NCBI GenBank assembly: GCA_025454975.1
Contig: JALONK010000015.1
Location: 1-60,525 of the forward strand
DNA from: Bacteroidia bacterium
GTDB taxonomy: Bacteria; Bacteroidota; Bacteroidia; UKL13-3
Reading direction: 5' to 3'
DNA: 60,525 bases
Shown: one piece after another, positions 34,131 to 43,586 of the stretch
Numbering within the stretch: the first letter of the stretch is position 1
Layout of the letters: each line of letters starts with the position of its first letter
Made by a program: the position numbers and the translations under genes
Notes under the pieces: generated by a model
Seen by the model: the letters and a program-made list of their open reading frames with translations, nothing else
Told to the model about the DNA's origin: nothing
Databases searched by the model: none

Positions 34131-36734
34131 TTATTCTTTGTTATCATCATCATTTTCCTCTTTCGCCTCGTTTGCTTGATCCTCTGCATCTTTCATGGCA
34201 CGATCAACAATATTTGAGATATCAGATGGTTGCTGTTCAATAGGTGTTTGTGTTCCATCTTCAGCTATAACAACTGTTTCAGTTGTTTCCTCTTCCTCTA
34301 CAAAATCTATTTTAGCTACAGAAGCGATATCGTCATTATCATCCAGGTTAATTAATCGAACACCTTGAGTAACCCTACCCAGCACCCTTAAATCTTTTAC
34401 ACTTAAGCGAATGGTTATACCTTTTTTAGTCATAATCATGATGTCTTTGGTATCATCAACCTCTTTGATGGCTACCAGTTTTCCCGTTTTATCGGTAACA
34501 TTCATAGCCATTACACCTTTACCACCGCGGTTTGTAATACGATAATCTTCCACTTCACTTCGTTTGCCCATTCCCTTTTCAGATACAACTAATGCATTGG
34601 TTACTTTAGGGTCATCAATGGCAATCATTCCAATAACAGTATCGCCTTCATCAAGCCTAATGGCTCTAACACCGGTAGCTGTTCTACCCATTGGTCTAAC
34701 CGTACTTTCATTAAAACGAATGGCTTTACCTTCGCGGCTGGCAATAATCATTTCACAATTTCCATTGGTTAAACGTGCTTCAACAAGAAGGTCACCTTCC
34801 CTCACATTTATAGCATTAACACCATTAGCTCTAGGGCGTGAATAAGCTTCTAATGTTGTCTTTTTAATCGTTCCTTGTTCAGTACACATCATTACAAATG
34901 TGTTTTGAATATATTGTTCATCGGTAAGATTCTTCACATTTAAGAAGGCCATAATTTTTTCTTCCGACGAAATATTAATTAAGTTTTGGATGGCACGACC
35001 TTTAGATGTTTTGTCACCTTCAGGTATTTCCCAAACCTTCAACCAATAACATTTACCCAAATTGGTAAAGAACAATAAATAGTTATGATTGGTAGCACTA
35101 AATACATGCTCTACAAAATCTTCATCACGTTTTGAAACACCTTTGGAACCTCGACCTCCCCTATTTTGTGTGCGATATTCCGATAACAACGTACGTTTTA
35201 CATAACCCATGTGAGAAATGGTAATTACCACTTCATCATCCGGAATTAAATCTTCCATACTCATTTCATTGCCTGCATGGATAATTTCCGTTCTGCGGTT
35301 ATCACCATATTTCTCGCGCATTTCAGTGAGTTCATCTTTTATTATTTTCATGCGCAATCCTTCATCGGCCAATACACTGTTTAAGTATTCAATGAGTTTC
35401 ATTAACTCAGCATACTCCTCTTTTAACTTATCGCGTTCTAAACCTGTTAAAGCTCTTAAACGCATATCTAAAATGGCCTTAGCCTGAATTTCACTTAAGT
35501 TAAAGTTAGCAATTAATTGAACCCTTGCTTCATCAGGAGTTGGAGCCTCTCTAATAATTCTGATCACAGCATCTAGGTTATCAATAGCAATTAATAAACC
35601 TTCTAAGATATGGGCACGTTTTTGTGCTTCTTCTAATTCAAACTTGGTTCTTCTTACTACTACTTCGTGGCGATGACTAACGTAATGTTTGATTAAATCT
35701 TTAAGATTTAACATTTCGGGGCGACCTTTAACTAAGGCTACGTTGTTAATGTTAAATGAAGATTGTAATGCAGTGTATTTATACAACTGGTTTAACACTA
35801 CATTTGGAACAGCATCGCGCTTAAGATCGAATACCATGCGCATACCATCTCTGTCCGACTCATCACGAATATCGCTGATGCCCTCGATAACCTTTTCATT
35901 AACTAATTCCGCTGCACGCTCAATCAGCATAGCTTTATTCACTTGGTAAGGAATTTCATTAACAATAATTTGTTCTTTACCGGTTTTGCTGGTTTCAAAT
36001 ATTGCCTTGGCCCTTATAACTACTCGTCCCCTGCCTGTTTCATACGCCTCTTTTACTCCTTGATAGCCATAAATGATACCTCCCGTTGGAAAATCAGGCG
36101 CCTTCACAAAACGCATCAATTCACTGATTTCAATGTCTCTATTGTCAATATATGCAATGATACCATCAATGGTTTCAGTAAGGTTATGCGGGGCCATATT
36201 GGTGGCCATACCTACAGCTATACCCGATGCTCCATTAACAATTAAATTTGGAATTTTAGCCGGTAATACCGTAGGTTCTGATAAACTATCGTCGAAGTTT
36301 GGACGGAAATCAACAGTGTTTTTATCAATATCAACCAATAATTCCTCTGCTAATTTTCTAAGTCTGGCTTCTGTATAACGCATGGCAGCAGGCGGATCTC
36401 CATCCACCGAACCAAAGTTACCTTGACCATCAACCAACATATAACGCATACTCCAATCTTGAGCTAAACGAACCATAGCGTCATAAACCGAACTATCACC
36501 ATGCGGATGATATTTACCTAAAACTTCTCCAACAATACGAGCAGATTTTTTATACGGACGGTTTGATGCAAGTCCTAACTCCGTCATCCCAAACAATACC
36601 CTGCGATGAACCGGTTTTAATCCGTCTCTTACATCAGGCAAAGCCCTGGAAACAATAACCGACATTGAATAATCAATGTAGGCTGTCTTCATTTCGTCTT
36701 CAATGTTAATCTGAATAATTCTGTCTTCAGCCAT
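34131..36734 (-). CDS. gyrA: DNA gyrase subunit A
   Basis: An 867-residue protein. The breakage-reunion domain shows [20 protein letters not shown], the quinolone region [19 protein letters not shown] with Ser and Asp at the positions of E. coli S83 and D87 (the susceptible form), and the catalytic Tyr in [10 protein letters not shown]. The C-terminal beta-pinwheel wraps DNA; its GyrA box reads QNRGGRG (E. coli QRRGGKG), and a related TNRGGKG occurs in a later blade. A roughly 60-residue acidic, low-complexity tail rich in Glu, Asp and Asn ends the protein. It introduces negative supercoils with GyrB, which is not in this window. Confidence 0.97.
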   Translation of the reverse strand: MAEDRIIQINIEDEMKTAYIDYSMSVIVSRALPDVRDGLKPVHRRVLFGMTELGLASNRPYKKSARIVGEVLGKYHPHGDSSVYDAMVRLAQDWSMRYMLVDGQGNFGSVDGDPPAAMRYTEARLRKLAEELLVDIDKNTVDFRPNFDDSLSEPTVLPAKIPNLIVNGASGIAVGMATNMAPHNLTETIDGIIAYIDNRDIEISELMRFVKAPDFPTGGIIYGYQGVKEAYETGRGRVVIRAKAIFETSKTGKEQIIVNEIPYQVNKAMLIERAAELVNEKVIEGISDIRDESDRDGMRMVFDLKRDAVPNVVLNQLYKYTALQSSFNINNVALVKGRPEMLNLKDLIKHYVSHRHEVVVRRTKFELEEAQKRAHILEGLLIAIDNLDAVIRIIREAPTPDEARVQLIANFNLSEIQAKAILDMRLRALTGLERDKLKEEYAELMKLIEYLNSVLADEGLRMKIIKDELTEMREKYGDNRRTEIIHAGNEMSMEDLIPDDEVVITISHMGYVKRTLLSEYRTQNRGGRGSKGVSKRDEDFVEHVFSATNHNYLLFFTNLGKCYWLKVWEIPEGDKTSKGRAIQNLINISSEEKIMAFLNVKNLTDEQYIQNTFVMMCTEQGTIKKTTLEAYSRPRANGVNAINVREGDLLVEARLTNGNCEMIIASREGKAIRFNESTVRPMGRTATGVRAIRLDEGDTVIGMIAIDDPKVTNALVVSEKGMGKRSEVEDYRITNRGGKGVMAMNVTDKTGKLVAIKEVDDTKDIMIMTKKGITIRLSVKDLRVLGRVTQGVRLINLDDNDDIASVAKIDFVEEEETTETVVIAEDGTQTPIEQQPSDISNIVDRAMKDAEDQANEAKEENDDDNKE

Positions 36735-36941
36735 GCTTTTATCTCAATTTTTTATTTCGTGTAATATGTGGCAAAATAGCTATAAATACTGCATTTGACG
36801 AATGAAAATACCCACATAAATTTTAACTTTTGTGGATAAGAAAGCATTCCATATTATCTTCTTCTTTTAGCCGAATTAATACTTTGAAAATCAGTTATAA
36901 ATTCCTTTTAAAAAATACTAAAATGATATTAAGTATAAATG

Positions 36942-36971
36942 CTTGCCGCTTGTGCTAATCTGCTATATTTG
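36942..36971 (+). promoter_or_regulatory. Promoter of the flavin amine oxidase gene
   Basis: TATATTTG at 36964-36971 is a perfect match to the Bacteroidota -7 box TAnnTTTG, and CTTG at 36942-36945 lies 18 bases upstream as -33 box. Transcription would begin near 36978, shortly before ATG 36999 and after the first in-frame ATG at 36939, which therefore is not the start. Confidence 0.6.
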
Positions 36972-36998
36972 TTATCGTTTACTTCAGTATCACTTAAC

Positions 36999-38348
36999 AT
37001 GAAACGACGAACCTTTATTAAGCGAACTTCTTTATTTTCTTTGGGTGGATTATTATTTCCTTCTTCAATTTTAGCCTCATGTAAGGATGATGAACTTAAA
37101 ATTGAAGATTTATCCAACCTGACTTACTCGGGGAAGGTTGTTATTATTGGTGCCGGTGCCGCAGGTTTATATGCTGCTAATGAACTTAAAAAACGTAAGG
37201 TAGCATTTGAAGTGTTGGAAGCGAGTGATACAGTGGGTGGCCGACTGGCTGTTAAGGAAGGTTTTGCTGCTTATCCTATCGACTTGGGTGCGCAGTGGCT
37301 ACATGGTAATAACAACCTAGCCGCATCAATTGCCCGTACTAATAAAAACGTTTTTGTGGAGGATGATACCGAAGCCGTTTATTGGTTCAACGGAAAATTA
37401 GTGAATCAATTGCCTAAAAATACAAGCATTTTTGAGGGCGAAAATTTGCCTGATGTTTCCTTTTTAACCTATGCTAATCAACAAGGATTAGGTAATGAAT
37501 ACAAGTATGTAATCGAACAAATAGCCGGTGATTATGGTGCTGCTGCTAACTTGCTATCAGTGTATTACACCAATGTGGAAGAAGAAAACTGGTCGTCGGG
37601 TGATAAAAATTACAAATTCGCTCAAACCTATTTTGAGGTTATCAATGAAGCATTATATCCTTCAATCGCTAATCATGTTAGACTTAAGGCCGCTGTCAAG
37701 GAAATTGATTATTCATCAACAGCCATCAAAATCACCACAACATCGAATCAGGTTTTTATGGCTGATAAAGTTATTATAACCGTTCCCATTTCTATTCTTA
37801 AGTTAAATGAAATTAAATTTACACCCGAATTGCCTAAACAAAAACAAGATGCAGTTGCCAAAATAGGAATGGGTTTCGGCATGAAGGTATTCCTTAAGTT
37901 TAACCAAAAGTTTTATCATGATAATATATACGGTGGAAGCACCTGTGCTGCTTATGTTAATGATATCATAGGTAAAACAACATCCGAGCATGTTTTAATG
38001 GCCTTTATCATGGGTGAGCAAGCCGAAAAATTAAGTGCTTTAACATCAAACCAAGCAATTATTAATGCCTTACTTGAAGAATTAGATTTGATGTATAATG
38101 GAAAAGCTACGTTGAATTACGTTGATGGATTAGTGAAAGATTGGAGTAAAGAACCTTACATTAAGGGCGCATATTCATACAGTACTGTTGGTATTGGAAA
38201 TGCTAGAAGTTTAGCTGCACAATCAATAAACAATCAGTTATATTTTGCAGGCGAAGCCATGAATTTGAATGGACATCATCAAACTGTTCAAGGGGCTTTA
38301 GAAACAGGTTATCAGCAGGTCATTCAATTATTAAAAGATGTAAATTAA
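36999..38348 (+). CDS. Flavin-containing amine oxidase, Tat-exported lipoprotein
   Basis: A 449-residue FAD enzyme starting MKRRTFIKRTSLFSLGGLLF: a twin-arginine signal (RRTFIK) followed by a lipobox-like LASC near residue 28, so it is probably exported folded by Tat and lipid-anchored. The FAD site is KVVIIGAGAAGLYAANEL (about residues 45-62), then GGRLAV, DLGAQWLHGNN and the C-terminal YFAGEAMNLNGHHQTVQGAL. The family oxidises mono- or polyamines to aldehydes, ammonia and peroxide; the substrate is not readable. Export makes periplasmic polyamine use or peroxide production possible (inference). It appears monocistronic. Confidence 0.88.
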   Translation: MKRRTFIKRTSLFSLGGLLFPSSILASCKDDELKIEDLSNLTYSGKVVIIGAGAAGLYAANELKKRKVAFEVLEASDTVGGRLAVKEGFAAYPIDLGAQWLHGNNNLAASIARTNKNVFVEDDTEAVYWFNGKLVNQLPKNTSIFEGENLPDVSFLTYANQQGLGNEYKYVIEQIAGDYGAAANLLSVYYTNVEEENWSSGDKNYKFAQTYFEVINEALYPSIANHVRLKAAVKEIDYSSTAIKITTTSNQVFMADKVIITVPISILKLNEIKFTPELPKQKQDAVAKIGMGFGMKVFLKFNQKFYHDNIYGGSTCAAYVNDIIGKTTSEHVLMAFIMGEQAEKLSALTSNQAIINALLEELDLMYNGKATLNYVDGLVKDWSKEPYIKGAYSYSTVGIGNARSLAAQSINNQLYFAGEAMNLNGHHQTVQGALETGYQQVIQLLKDVN

Positions 38349-38487
38349 ACGTATCAATGGCAAAACTATAACTGTAAATTATTTCATTATCTTTAATTCG
38401 TATAAACCATTCGTACAGTTTACTTGTTGTTAGGGTAATTGATAATTTATTAGACTTTATTTTAATTTTATTTATTTTTGCTATGCT

Positions 38488-38676
38488 ATGATACATCAAA
38501 CTGACCAAGCAAACCCTGCACATGATAAACCACTTGAATGTCCGGTTCCGCATAAAGAACGTAAAACATTTATGAACTGGATAAAAAAATTAGGTTGGGT
38601 TGGTTTTTTCTTCTTTTTGATTAAAGGTTTACTTTGGCTTATACTACCCTATTTAATTGGGAAAAGTTTGTTTTGA
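38488..38676 (+). CDS. Small single-pass membrane protein
   Basis: A 62-residue protein. The N-terminal half is hydrophilic and has two Cys/His/Pro-containing stretches (PAHDKPLECPVPHKERK), the C-terminal half is a hydrophobic segment (WVGFFFFLIKGLLWLILPYL). A second ATG gives a 35-residue form starting MNWIKKLGW. The gene stands 85 bases before nth on the same strand. I believe similar WIKKLG...FFLIKGLxWL proteins occur in other Bacteroidota, but this is from memory. No function known. Confidence 0.65.
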   Translation: MIHQTDQANPAHDKPLECPVPHKERKTFMNWIKKLGWVGFFFFLIKGLLWLILPYLIGKSLF

Positions 38677-38760
38677 TTTATAATTATTTCTGCTCTAAAC
38701 GTTTTTATGTAAGCCATTGTATGCTTATCAAGTTAGGCTTATGAAGTTACTCCCAACATT

Positions 38761-39399
38761 ATGCTGAAAAAAGAACGCTTCAAACATTTTATTGAATATT
38801 TTAGTACACATCAGCCTATTGCTGAAACTGAGTTGATGTATGAAAATCCCTTTCAATTATTAGTTGCAGTGATACTATCGGCACAATGCACTGATAAGCG
38901 AGTGAACATGGTAACCCCTGCTTTATTTAAAAAATTTCCAGATGCTAAAAAACTTGCTAAAGCTGAGGTTGAAGATGTTTTTGACTTGATAAGAAGTATA
39001 AGCTACCCAAATAATAAGTCGAAACACCTAATTGGTATGGCTCAAATGCTGATAAATGATTTTAAAGGTGTGGTACCGGCGGAGGTAGAAGCCTTAGTAA
39101 AATTACCCGGAGTTGGAAGAAAAACAGCAAATGTTATCGCTTCTGTAATTTACAACCAACCTACCATGGCAGTTGATACACATGTGTTTAGGGTAAGTGC
39201 TCGAATTGGTTTAACCACTCGTGCCAAAACTCCTTTGCAAGCCGAAAAACAATTAATAGAACATATCCCTGAAGAGTTTGTTGCAAGGGCACACCATTGG
39301 CTAATATTACATGGACGTTATACGTGCACAGCCAGAAGTCCTCAATGTAATTCTTGTAAAATCAGTTTCTTTTGTAAAAGTTTTAAGCCAATAAAATAA
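38761..39399 (+). CDS. nth: Endonuclease III (DNA glycosylase/AP lyase)
   Basis: A 212-residue base-excision repair enzyme that removes oxidised pyrimidines. Seen: LLVAVILSAQCTDKRVN (about residues 36-52), the helix-hairpin-helix LPGVGRKTANVIAS (about 116-129) containing the catalytic Lys, the catalytic Asp in MAVDTHVFRVSARIGL, and the 4Fe-4S cluster CxxxxxxCxxCxxxxxC (CTARSPQCNSCKISFFC) at the C-terminus. All key residues are present. It converges with the MFS gene, with 14 bases between stops. Confidence 0.96.
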   Translation: MLKKERFKHFIEYFSTHQPIAETELMYENPFQLLVAVILSAQCTDKRVNMVTPALFKKFPDAKKLAKAEVEDVFDLIRSISYPNNKSKHLIGMAQMLINDFKGVVPAEVEALVKLPGVGRKTANVIASVIYNQPTMAVDTHVFRVSARIGLTTRAKTPLQAEKQLIEHIPEEFVARAHHWLILHGRYTCTARSPQCNSCKISFFCKSFKPIK

Positions 39400-39413
39400 G
39401 TTGAATCAAAAAC

Positions 39414-40658
39414 TTAAGGCTTATTATCGTAGCTAAATCGTTTCAGTTGGTTGGCCTTTAGTGCAGTGATACCAACAACCAATAAAGTCATACATCCCCC
39501 GAACACCACTGATGGTACTGTGCCTAACAATCTTGCTGCAAGGCCGCTTTCAAAGGCTCCGATTTCGTTTGATGATCCAATAAACATGGTATTAACAGCC
39601 GATACTCTTCCACGCATTTCATCAGGTGTTTGCAATTGTAAAATATTTCCTCTGATAACTACACTCACACTATCAAATGCTCCGCTTAACAACAATAAAA
39701 ATGCCGATAGCCAGAAAAATGTACTCCACGCAAAACCAATCATACAAATACCGAAGGCAGCTACACACCACAACAATACAACACCGGGCTTTTTAAAGGG
39801 CTTTTTCACCGATAACCAAATCATGGTAATACTTGCTCCAATTGACGGTGCAGCTCTTAATATTCCTAATCCTTGCGGTCCGGCGTTTAATATTTCATTA
39901 GCAAATACCGGTAATAAGGCTACCGCTCCACCAAACAAAACTGCAAAAAGGTCAAGCGTAATTGCACTTAAAATTACTTTATTACTGAATACGTATTTAA
40001 TGCCAACTTCCAACCTGCTGATGATAGCTTCATTTTTATTTACGCTGCTAATGGGTTTAGAGGAAATAAAGTACATAGCCGTTGCAGCCAATGCAATAAA
40101 GGCGATGATGATAAAAAATGTTGGAGTGATATCTAACCAAGCATAACATAAACCGCCTGCTGCAGGCCCTGCAATAGCGGCCATTTGCCAAGCACTACTA
40201 TTTAAGGTTGATGCAGTTACCAGTTGTTCCTTAGCTACCAGTTGTGCTATAAAACTAAATCCTGCCGGTGCATAAAATCCCCTCGCAAATCCACTTAAAA
40301 ATATAAAAAAATACATCCCGTTTACGCTCCATTCCGGACTAAAGCCAATCACAAACTCATCGGAAGAAACCAATGAAAGTCCAACAGAACATCCCAATAA
40401 CACCAATATACTCTTTAATAGTATTTTCTTTTTGCTTGAAACATCAGCTATATGTCCGGCATACAAGGCAATACTAATGGCCGGAATGGCTTCTGCAAGT
40501 CCGATTAACCCTAACGAAAACGGATCTTCTGTTAATTTATAAATGTGCCAACCTGTTATAACTGCCTGCATTTGTAAGGCTATAGTTAAACAAATACGGG
40601 TGGTTAAAAACAACCTGAATTCTTTATTGGCTAATGGTGGTAATTTTTTAAACACCAT
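39414..40658 (-). CDS. MFS transporter, MFS_3/EntS-like
   Basis: A 414-residue inner-membrane transporter with about 12 helices. The start FKKLPPLANKEFRLFLTTRI and the loop YAGHIADVSSKKKILLKSIL (GxxaDxxxrrk, between helices 2 and 3) are typical of the MFS_3 group that includes the enterobactin exporter EntS; DEMRGRVSAVNTMFIGSSNE lies in the second half, as in that group. The substrate cannot be read. It is the last gene of a five-gene minus-strand run, 4 bases after the LTA-synthase-like gene. Confidence 0.88.
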   Translation of the reverse strand: MVFKKLPPLANKEFRLFLTTRICLTIALQMQAVITGWHIYKLTEDPFSLGLIGLAEAIPAISIALYAGHIADVSSKKKILLKSILVLLGCSVGLSLVSSDEFVIGFSPEWSVNGMYFFIFLSGFARGFYAPAGFSFIAQLVAKEQLVTASTLNSSAWQMAAIAGPAAGGLCYAWLDITPTFFIIIAFIALAATAMYFISSKPISSVNKNEAIISRLEVGIKYVFSNKVILSAITLDLFAVLFGGAVALLPVFANEILNAGPQGLGILRAAPSIGASITMIWLSVKKPFKKPGVVLLWCVAAFGICMIGFAWSTFFWLSAFLLLLSGAFDSVSVVIRGNILQLQTPDEMRGRVSAVNTMFIGSSNEIGAFESGLAARLLGTVPSVVFGGCMTLLVVGITALKANQLKRFSYDNKP

Positions 40659-40662
40659 ATAT

Positions 40663-42516
40663 TTACCTTTCCAGGTAGTGCGAATAATATAATTGCTGTT
40701 TTGCTCTGGCCAATTGGGTTAAAGCAGCCGAATCAAGAGAATTTGTAAGGATTATTTTTTTCGATATCTGATCGAATGAAACAAAACCTGACCTATCAAC
40801 AATACCTACTCCATCGTCGAAAGTATATGTAGCAAAAGAATAGTTAAGGGTATCAAACATGTTATTACTCCATGTAAAAGAACGGCTATCGAATTGAAAT
40901 GTTTCAGCGAGTGATTTACTAATATCTGTTTGTTGGAAAACCTGATTGATTTTCACACCCTTTAAATTAGGATTGAGTGCACCACCGGTAATAACACATG
41001 GAATATGAAATTTTTTAGGTAGATATGGTTTTGTTTGGTTAGGTTGTTCATGGCCATGGTCTGACAAAATAAATATCAACGTATTTTTATACCAAGGCTG
41101 TGTTGTAGCTTGTACAAGAAAATTTCCTAAACATTCATCTGAATAGTGTACTGCATTTTTATATTTAGCAGCTTCATCATTGCCGGTAAAGCTGCTGTTA
41201 TGAGGTACATTAAAGGGCTCGTGACTACTTAAAGTGAGTGCAGCAGCAAAAAATGGAGGTTTTGCAACCGATAAACTATTGATGAGTTTAGCATATAATT
41301 CATTGTCGTGTACACCCCAATTTTCAGGTATAATTGCTTGGTCAAAACTATGTACATCGGTAATTTTTTTAAACCCGGTACTTAGCCAAAATGCTTTCAT
41401 ATTTGCAAATTCTGATTCACCCCCGTATACAAACTCGGTATGATATTGCTTCGATAAAAACATTTGTGGTATGGCAGCAATATTGGTAAACTTATGCAGG
41501 TTATTGATTATGCTTGATTTGGCGGAAGCCGGTTCACCGCAAAAAATTGCAGCAAGTCCTTTATCTGTTCGATTTCCATTTGCATAAAATTGCGAAAAGC
41601 TTAATCCGTTTTTTGCTATTGACGTAAATGAAGGGGTTATTGATGCATCGCCCCCGGTTAACTCAGTTGTGGCTGCACTCCATCCTTCTAATACTATAAA
41701 TAAAATATTGGGATATTGAACAGCAGTTAATGCCAGCGGCTGTGTTTGTAGTTTTGGTGTAACGGCTTCCATGTAAATTTTAGAAGCCGCTTCATCACTT
41801 ATAAATGAATATGGATTGTGTTTGTTATCGCTATTTTGCTGTAACAAACTTGACAAAAAATTCCATGTTGTGTTTAAAGCAGCATGATTACAAAAGGGAA
41901 TATTTGAATAATAAACAAAACTTTGATTCATGGCTGCCATGCCCAAACTGCCCCTGATCATTAAGAACAAAACGGCTGCCAGCCCAACAAAACCTCCCAA
42001 CCTACCGGCAATTCCCCACATGGTTTGAACGGCACTTAGCTTAACCATGATATTGTCGTATGCCATTTTAACTAAGAAGCTGAATAAGGTGACAAAAAAG
42101 ATAAGCTTACCCCATGAGATTCCCGAAGAAAAACTCATCATTTCTTTTGGAAACTTCGAAAATGATAAGGCATAAGCATCTACCTTATGCTGCCAATATT
42201 GATACAGTTCAGCATCAATCAGGCATAAAGTTAAAATGAATATAATAATTAGGATGTGATAAAATTTGATGAAGACATCGGCCCATTTACCACCTGTAAA
42301 TCCATGAATTAACCAAACAACCAACGGTATAATGGTTAAATAACCTGCCATGGATAAATCAAGACGAAGTCCATATAAAAACGACTTTAATAATTCCTGA
42401 TAAGGCAACTCTGATGCGATTTTACCATTAAAAAGAATAAACATGATTCTCATAATCATGAACAGGACTACCCAAAAGCCGGTATACCTGGCAAAAAATT
42501 CAAAAAATCTTTTCAT
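40663..42516 (-). CDS. LTA-synthase-like sulfatase (membrane phosphoglycerol/phosphoethanolamine transferase type)
   Basis: A 617-residue protein with about five membrane helices in the first 215 residues and a sulfatase-fold domain on the outside (about 265-560). Visible: LFIVLEGWSAATTELTGGDA (metal-binding Glu and nucleophile region), ANGNRTDKGLAAIFCGEPAS with the likely catalytic Thr, LSSHEPFNVP and IFILSDHGHEQPN (Asp-His metal site). The family moves phosphoglycerol or phosphoethanolamine onto lipids or glycans; in Bacteroidota, which lack lipoteichoic acid, the acceptor is unknown. It lies 15 bases behind mltG and 4 bases before the MFS gene. Confidence 0.9.
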   Translation of the reverse strand: MKRFFEFFARYTGFWVVLFMIMRIMFILFNGKIASELPYQELLKSFLYGLRLDLSMAGYLTIIPLVVWLIHGFTGGKWADVFIKFYHILIIIFILTLCLIDAELYQYWQHKVDAYALSFSKFPKEMMSFSSGISWGKLIFFVTLFSFLVKMAYDNIMVKLSAVQTMWGIAGRLGGFVGLAAVLFLMIRGSLGMAAMNQSFVYYSNIPFCNHAALNTTWNFLSSLLQQNSDNKHNPYSFISDEAASKIYMEAVTPKLQTQPLALTAVQYPNILFIVLEGWSAATTELTGGDASITPSFTSIAKNGLSFSQFYANGNRTDKGLAAIFCGEPASAKSSIINNLHKFTNIAAIPQMFLSKQYHTEFVYGGESEFANMKAFWLSTGFKKITDVHSFDQAIIPENWGVHDNELYAKLINSLSVAKPPFFAAALTLSSHEPFNVPHNSSFTGNDEAAKYKNAVHYSDECLGNFLVQATTQPWYKNTLIFILSDHGHEQPNQTKPYLPKKFHIPCVITGGALNPNLKGVKINQVFQQTDISKSLAETFQFDSRSFTWSNNMFDTLNYSFATYTFDDGVGIVDRSGFVSFDQISKKIILTNSLDSAALTQLARAKQQLYYSHYLER

Positions 42517-42531
42517 AAAAGTTAGAAGGAA

Positions 42532-43578
42532 CTATTTGATTCCTTTTATATTGAGTTCTCTTTGGTACTTAGCTGCATTTCTTAAATGTTCATTAAATGA
42601 TGAAGCAAAGTTGTGGTATCCACTAAAGTCCTCTCTTGCGCAAAAGTATATATATTTATGGTTGTTTGCACTTAATACCGCATCAATGGTAAAAATATCC
42701 GGTGTACAGATGGGTCCCGGAGGTAAACCTCTAACAATATAGGTGTTAAATGGTGAATTGATGTTAAGCATTGAACCTGAAACTCTTTTAATGCTTGGAT
42801 CATTTAACACAAACAATATGGTTGGGTCAGCTTGTAAAGGCATATTCAACCTGATGCGGTTAAGATATACGCCCGCAACGGTTGACATTTCAGATTTTCT
42901 ATAAGTTTCCTTCTGAACTATTGAAGCTAAGGTGATGATTTGTGTTCGGGTCATATTCTTAGCCCTTGCAAGAGAGTCGCGGGTGCCAAACCAAAATGTT
43001 TCATATTCTTTTACCAATCGTTTAATCAATTGCCTTGCCGATGTATTCCATTTGTATTCATAGGTATTAGGAATAAACATAGAAATAACATTTTGCGTAG
43101 TAAATCCCAAACTGTCGCAATAAGCCGAATCGCTTAATAAATAAAGCAATTCAAAGGAATCTACTTCTAATTTATTTGCATAAACACGAACAGCGTCGGC
43201 TACCCTTGAAGCGTATTTAAACGTGAGTTTAACAGGTTCCTGACGGCCACTTACCAGTAACCTCATGATGGTTAAATTGCTGTTTCCCTTTTTTAATTTG
43301 TATTTCCCCGGCTTAATTTCATCTGCGTATCCGGTAACTTGAAGTAGTTGTTTAAGTGCGTTGGTATTTCTTAAAACGCCTGTTGATGCAACAGCTTCCA
43401 TTCTTAAGGTAAAGTTATTTTCTGAAAGTATATAAATATAACCTGAATCTAATTCTGTGTTAATATTATCAGCAAATACATCTTCATAAACTTTAAAGCC
43501 GGCAGTAGCAAAAATAAACGCTACTATTAAAAGGATATAAACTAATGTTTTGCGCTTTGATGATTTAAGTTTACCCAT
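42532..43578 (-). CDS. mltG: Endolytic murein transglycosylase MltG
   Basis: A 348-residue protein with one N-terminal membrane anchor (LVYILLIVAFIFATAGFKVY) and a YceG/MltG domain. The catalytic Glu sits in LASIVQKETYRKSEMSTVAGVYLNRI (about residue 225), and the later motifs PLQADPTILFVL, SPFNTYIVRGLPPGPICTPD and YIYFCAREDFSGYHNFA are characteristic. The enzyme cuts nascent glycan strands in the periplasm to end their growth. Length is normal. It follows the cytochrome gene by 8 bases. Confidence 0.96.
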   Translation of the reverse strand: MGKLKSSKRKTLVYILLIVAFIFATAGFKVYEDVFADNINTELDSGYIYILSENNFTLRMEAVASTGVLRNTNALKQLLQVTGYADEIKPGKYKLKKGNSNLTIMRLLVSGRQEPVKLTFKYASRVADAVRVYANKLEVDSFELLYLLSDSAYCDSLGFTTQNVISMFIPNTYEYKWNTSARQLIKRLVKEYETFWFGTRDSLARAKNMTRTQIITLASIVQKETYRKSEMSTVAGVYLNRIRLNMPLQADPTILFVLNDPSIKRVSGSMLNINSPFNTYIVRGLPPGPICTPDIFTIDAVLSANNHKYIYFCAREDFSGYHNFASSFNEHLRNAAKYQRELNIKGIK

Positions 43579-43586
43579 AGGTGGAG

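Noticed and set aside
35689-36378. Overlapping plus-strand open frames opposite gyrA
   Set aside because: They are shadows of the well-conserved gyrA coding sequence, with no start context or motif of their own.
39451-40146. 231-codon open frame on the plus strand, antisense to the MFS gene
   Set aside because: It has no family similarity and its composition (Asn/Thr/Pro-rich) is that of a reverse reading of a membrane-protein gene; the MFS frame explains the region completely.
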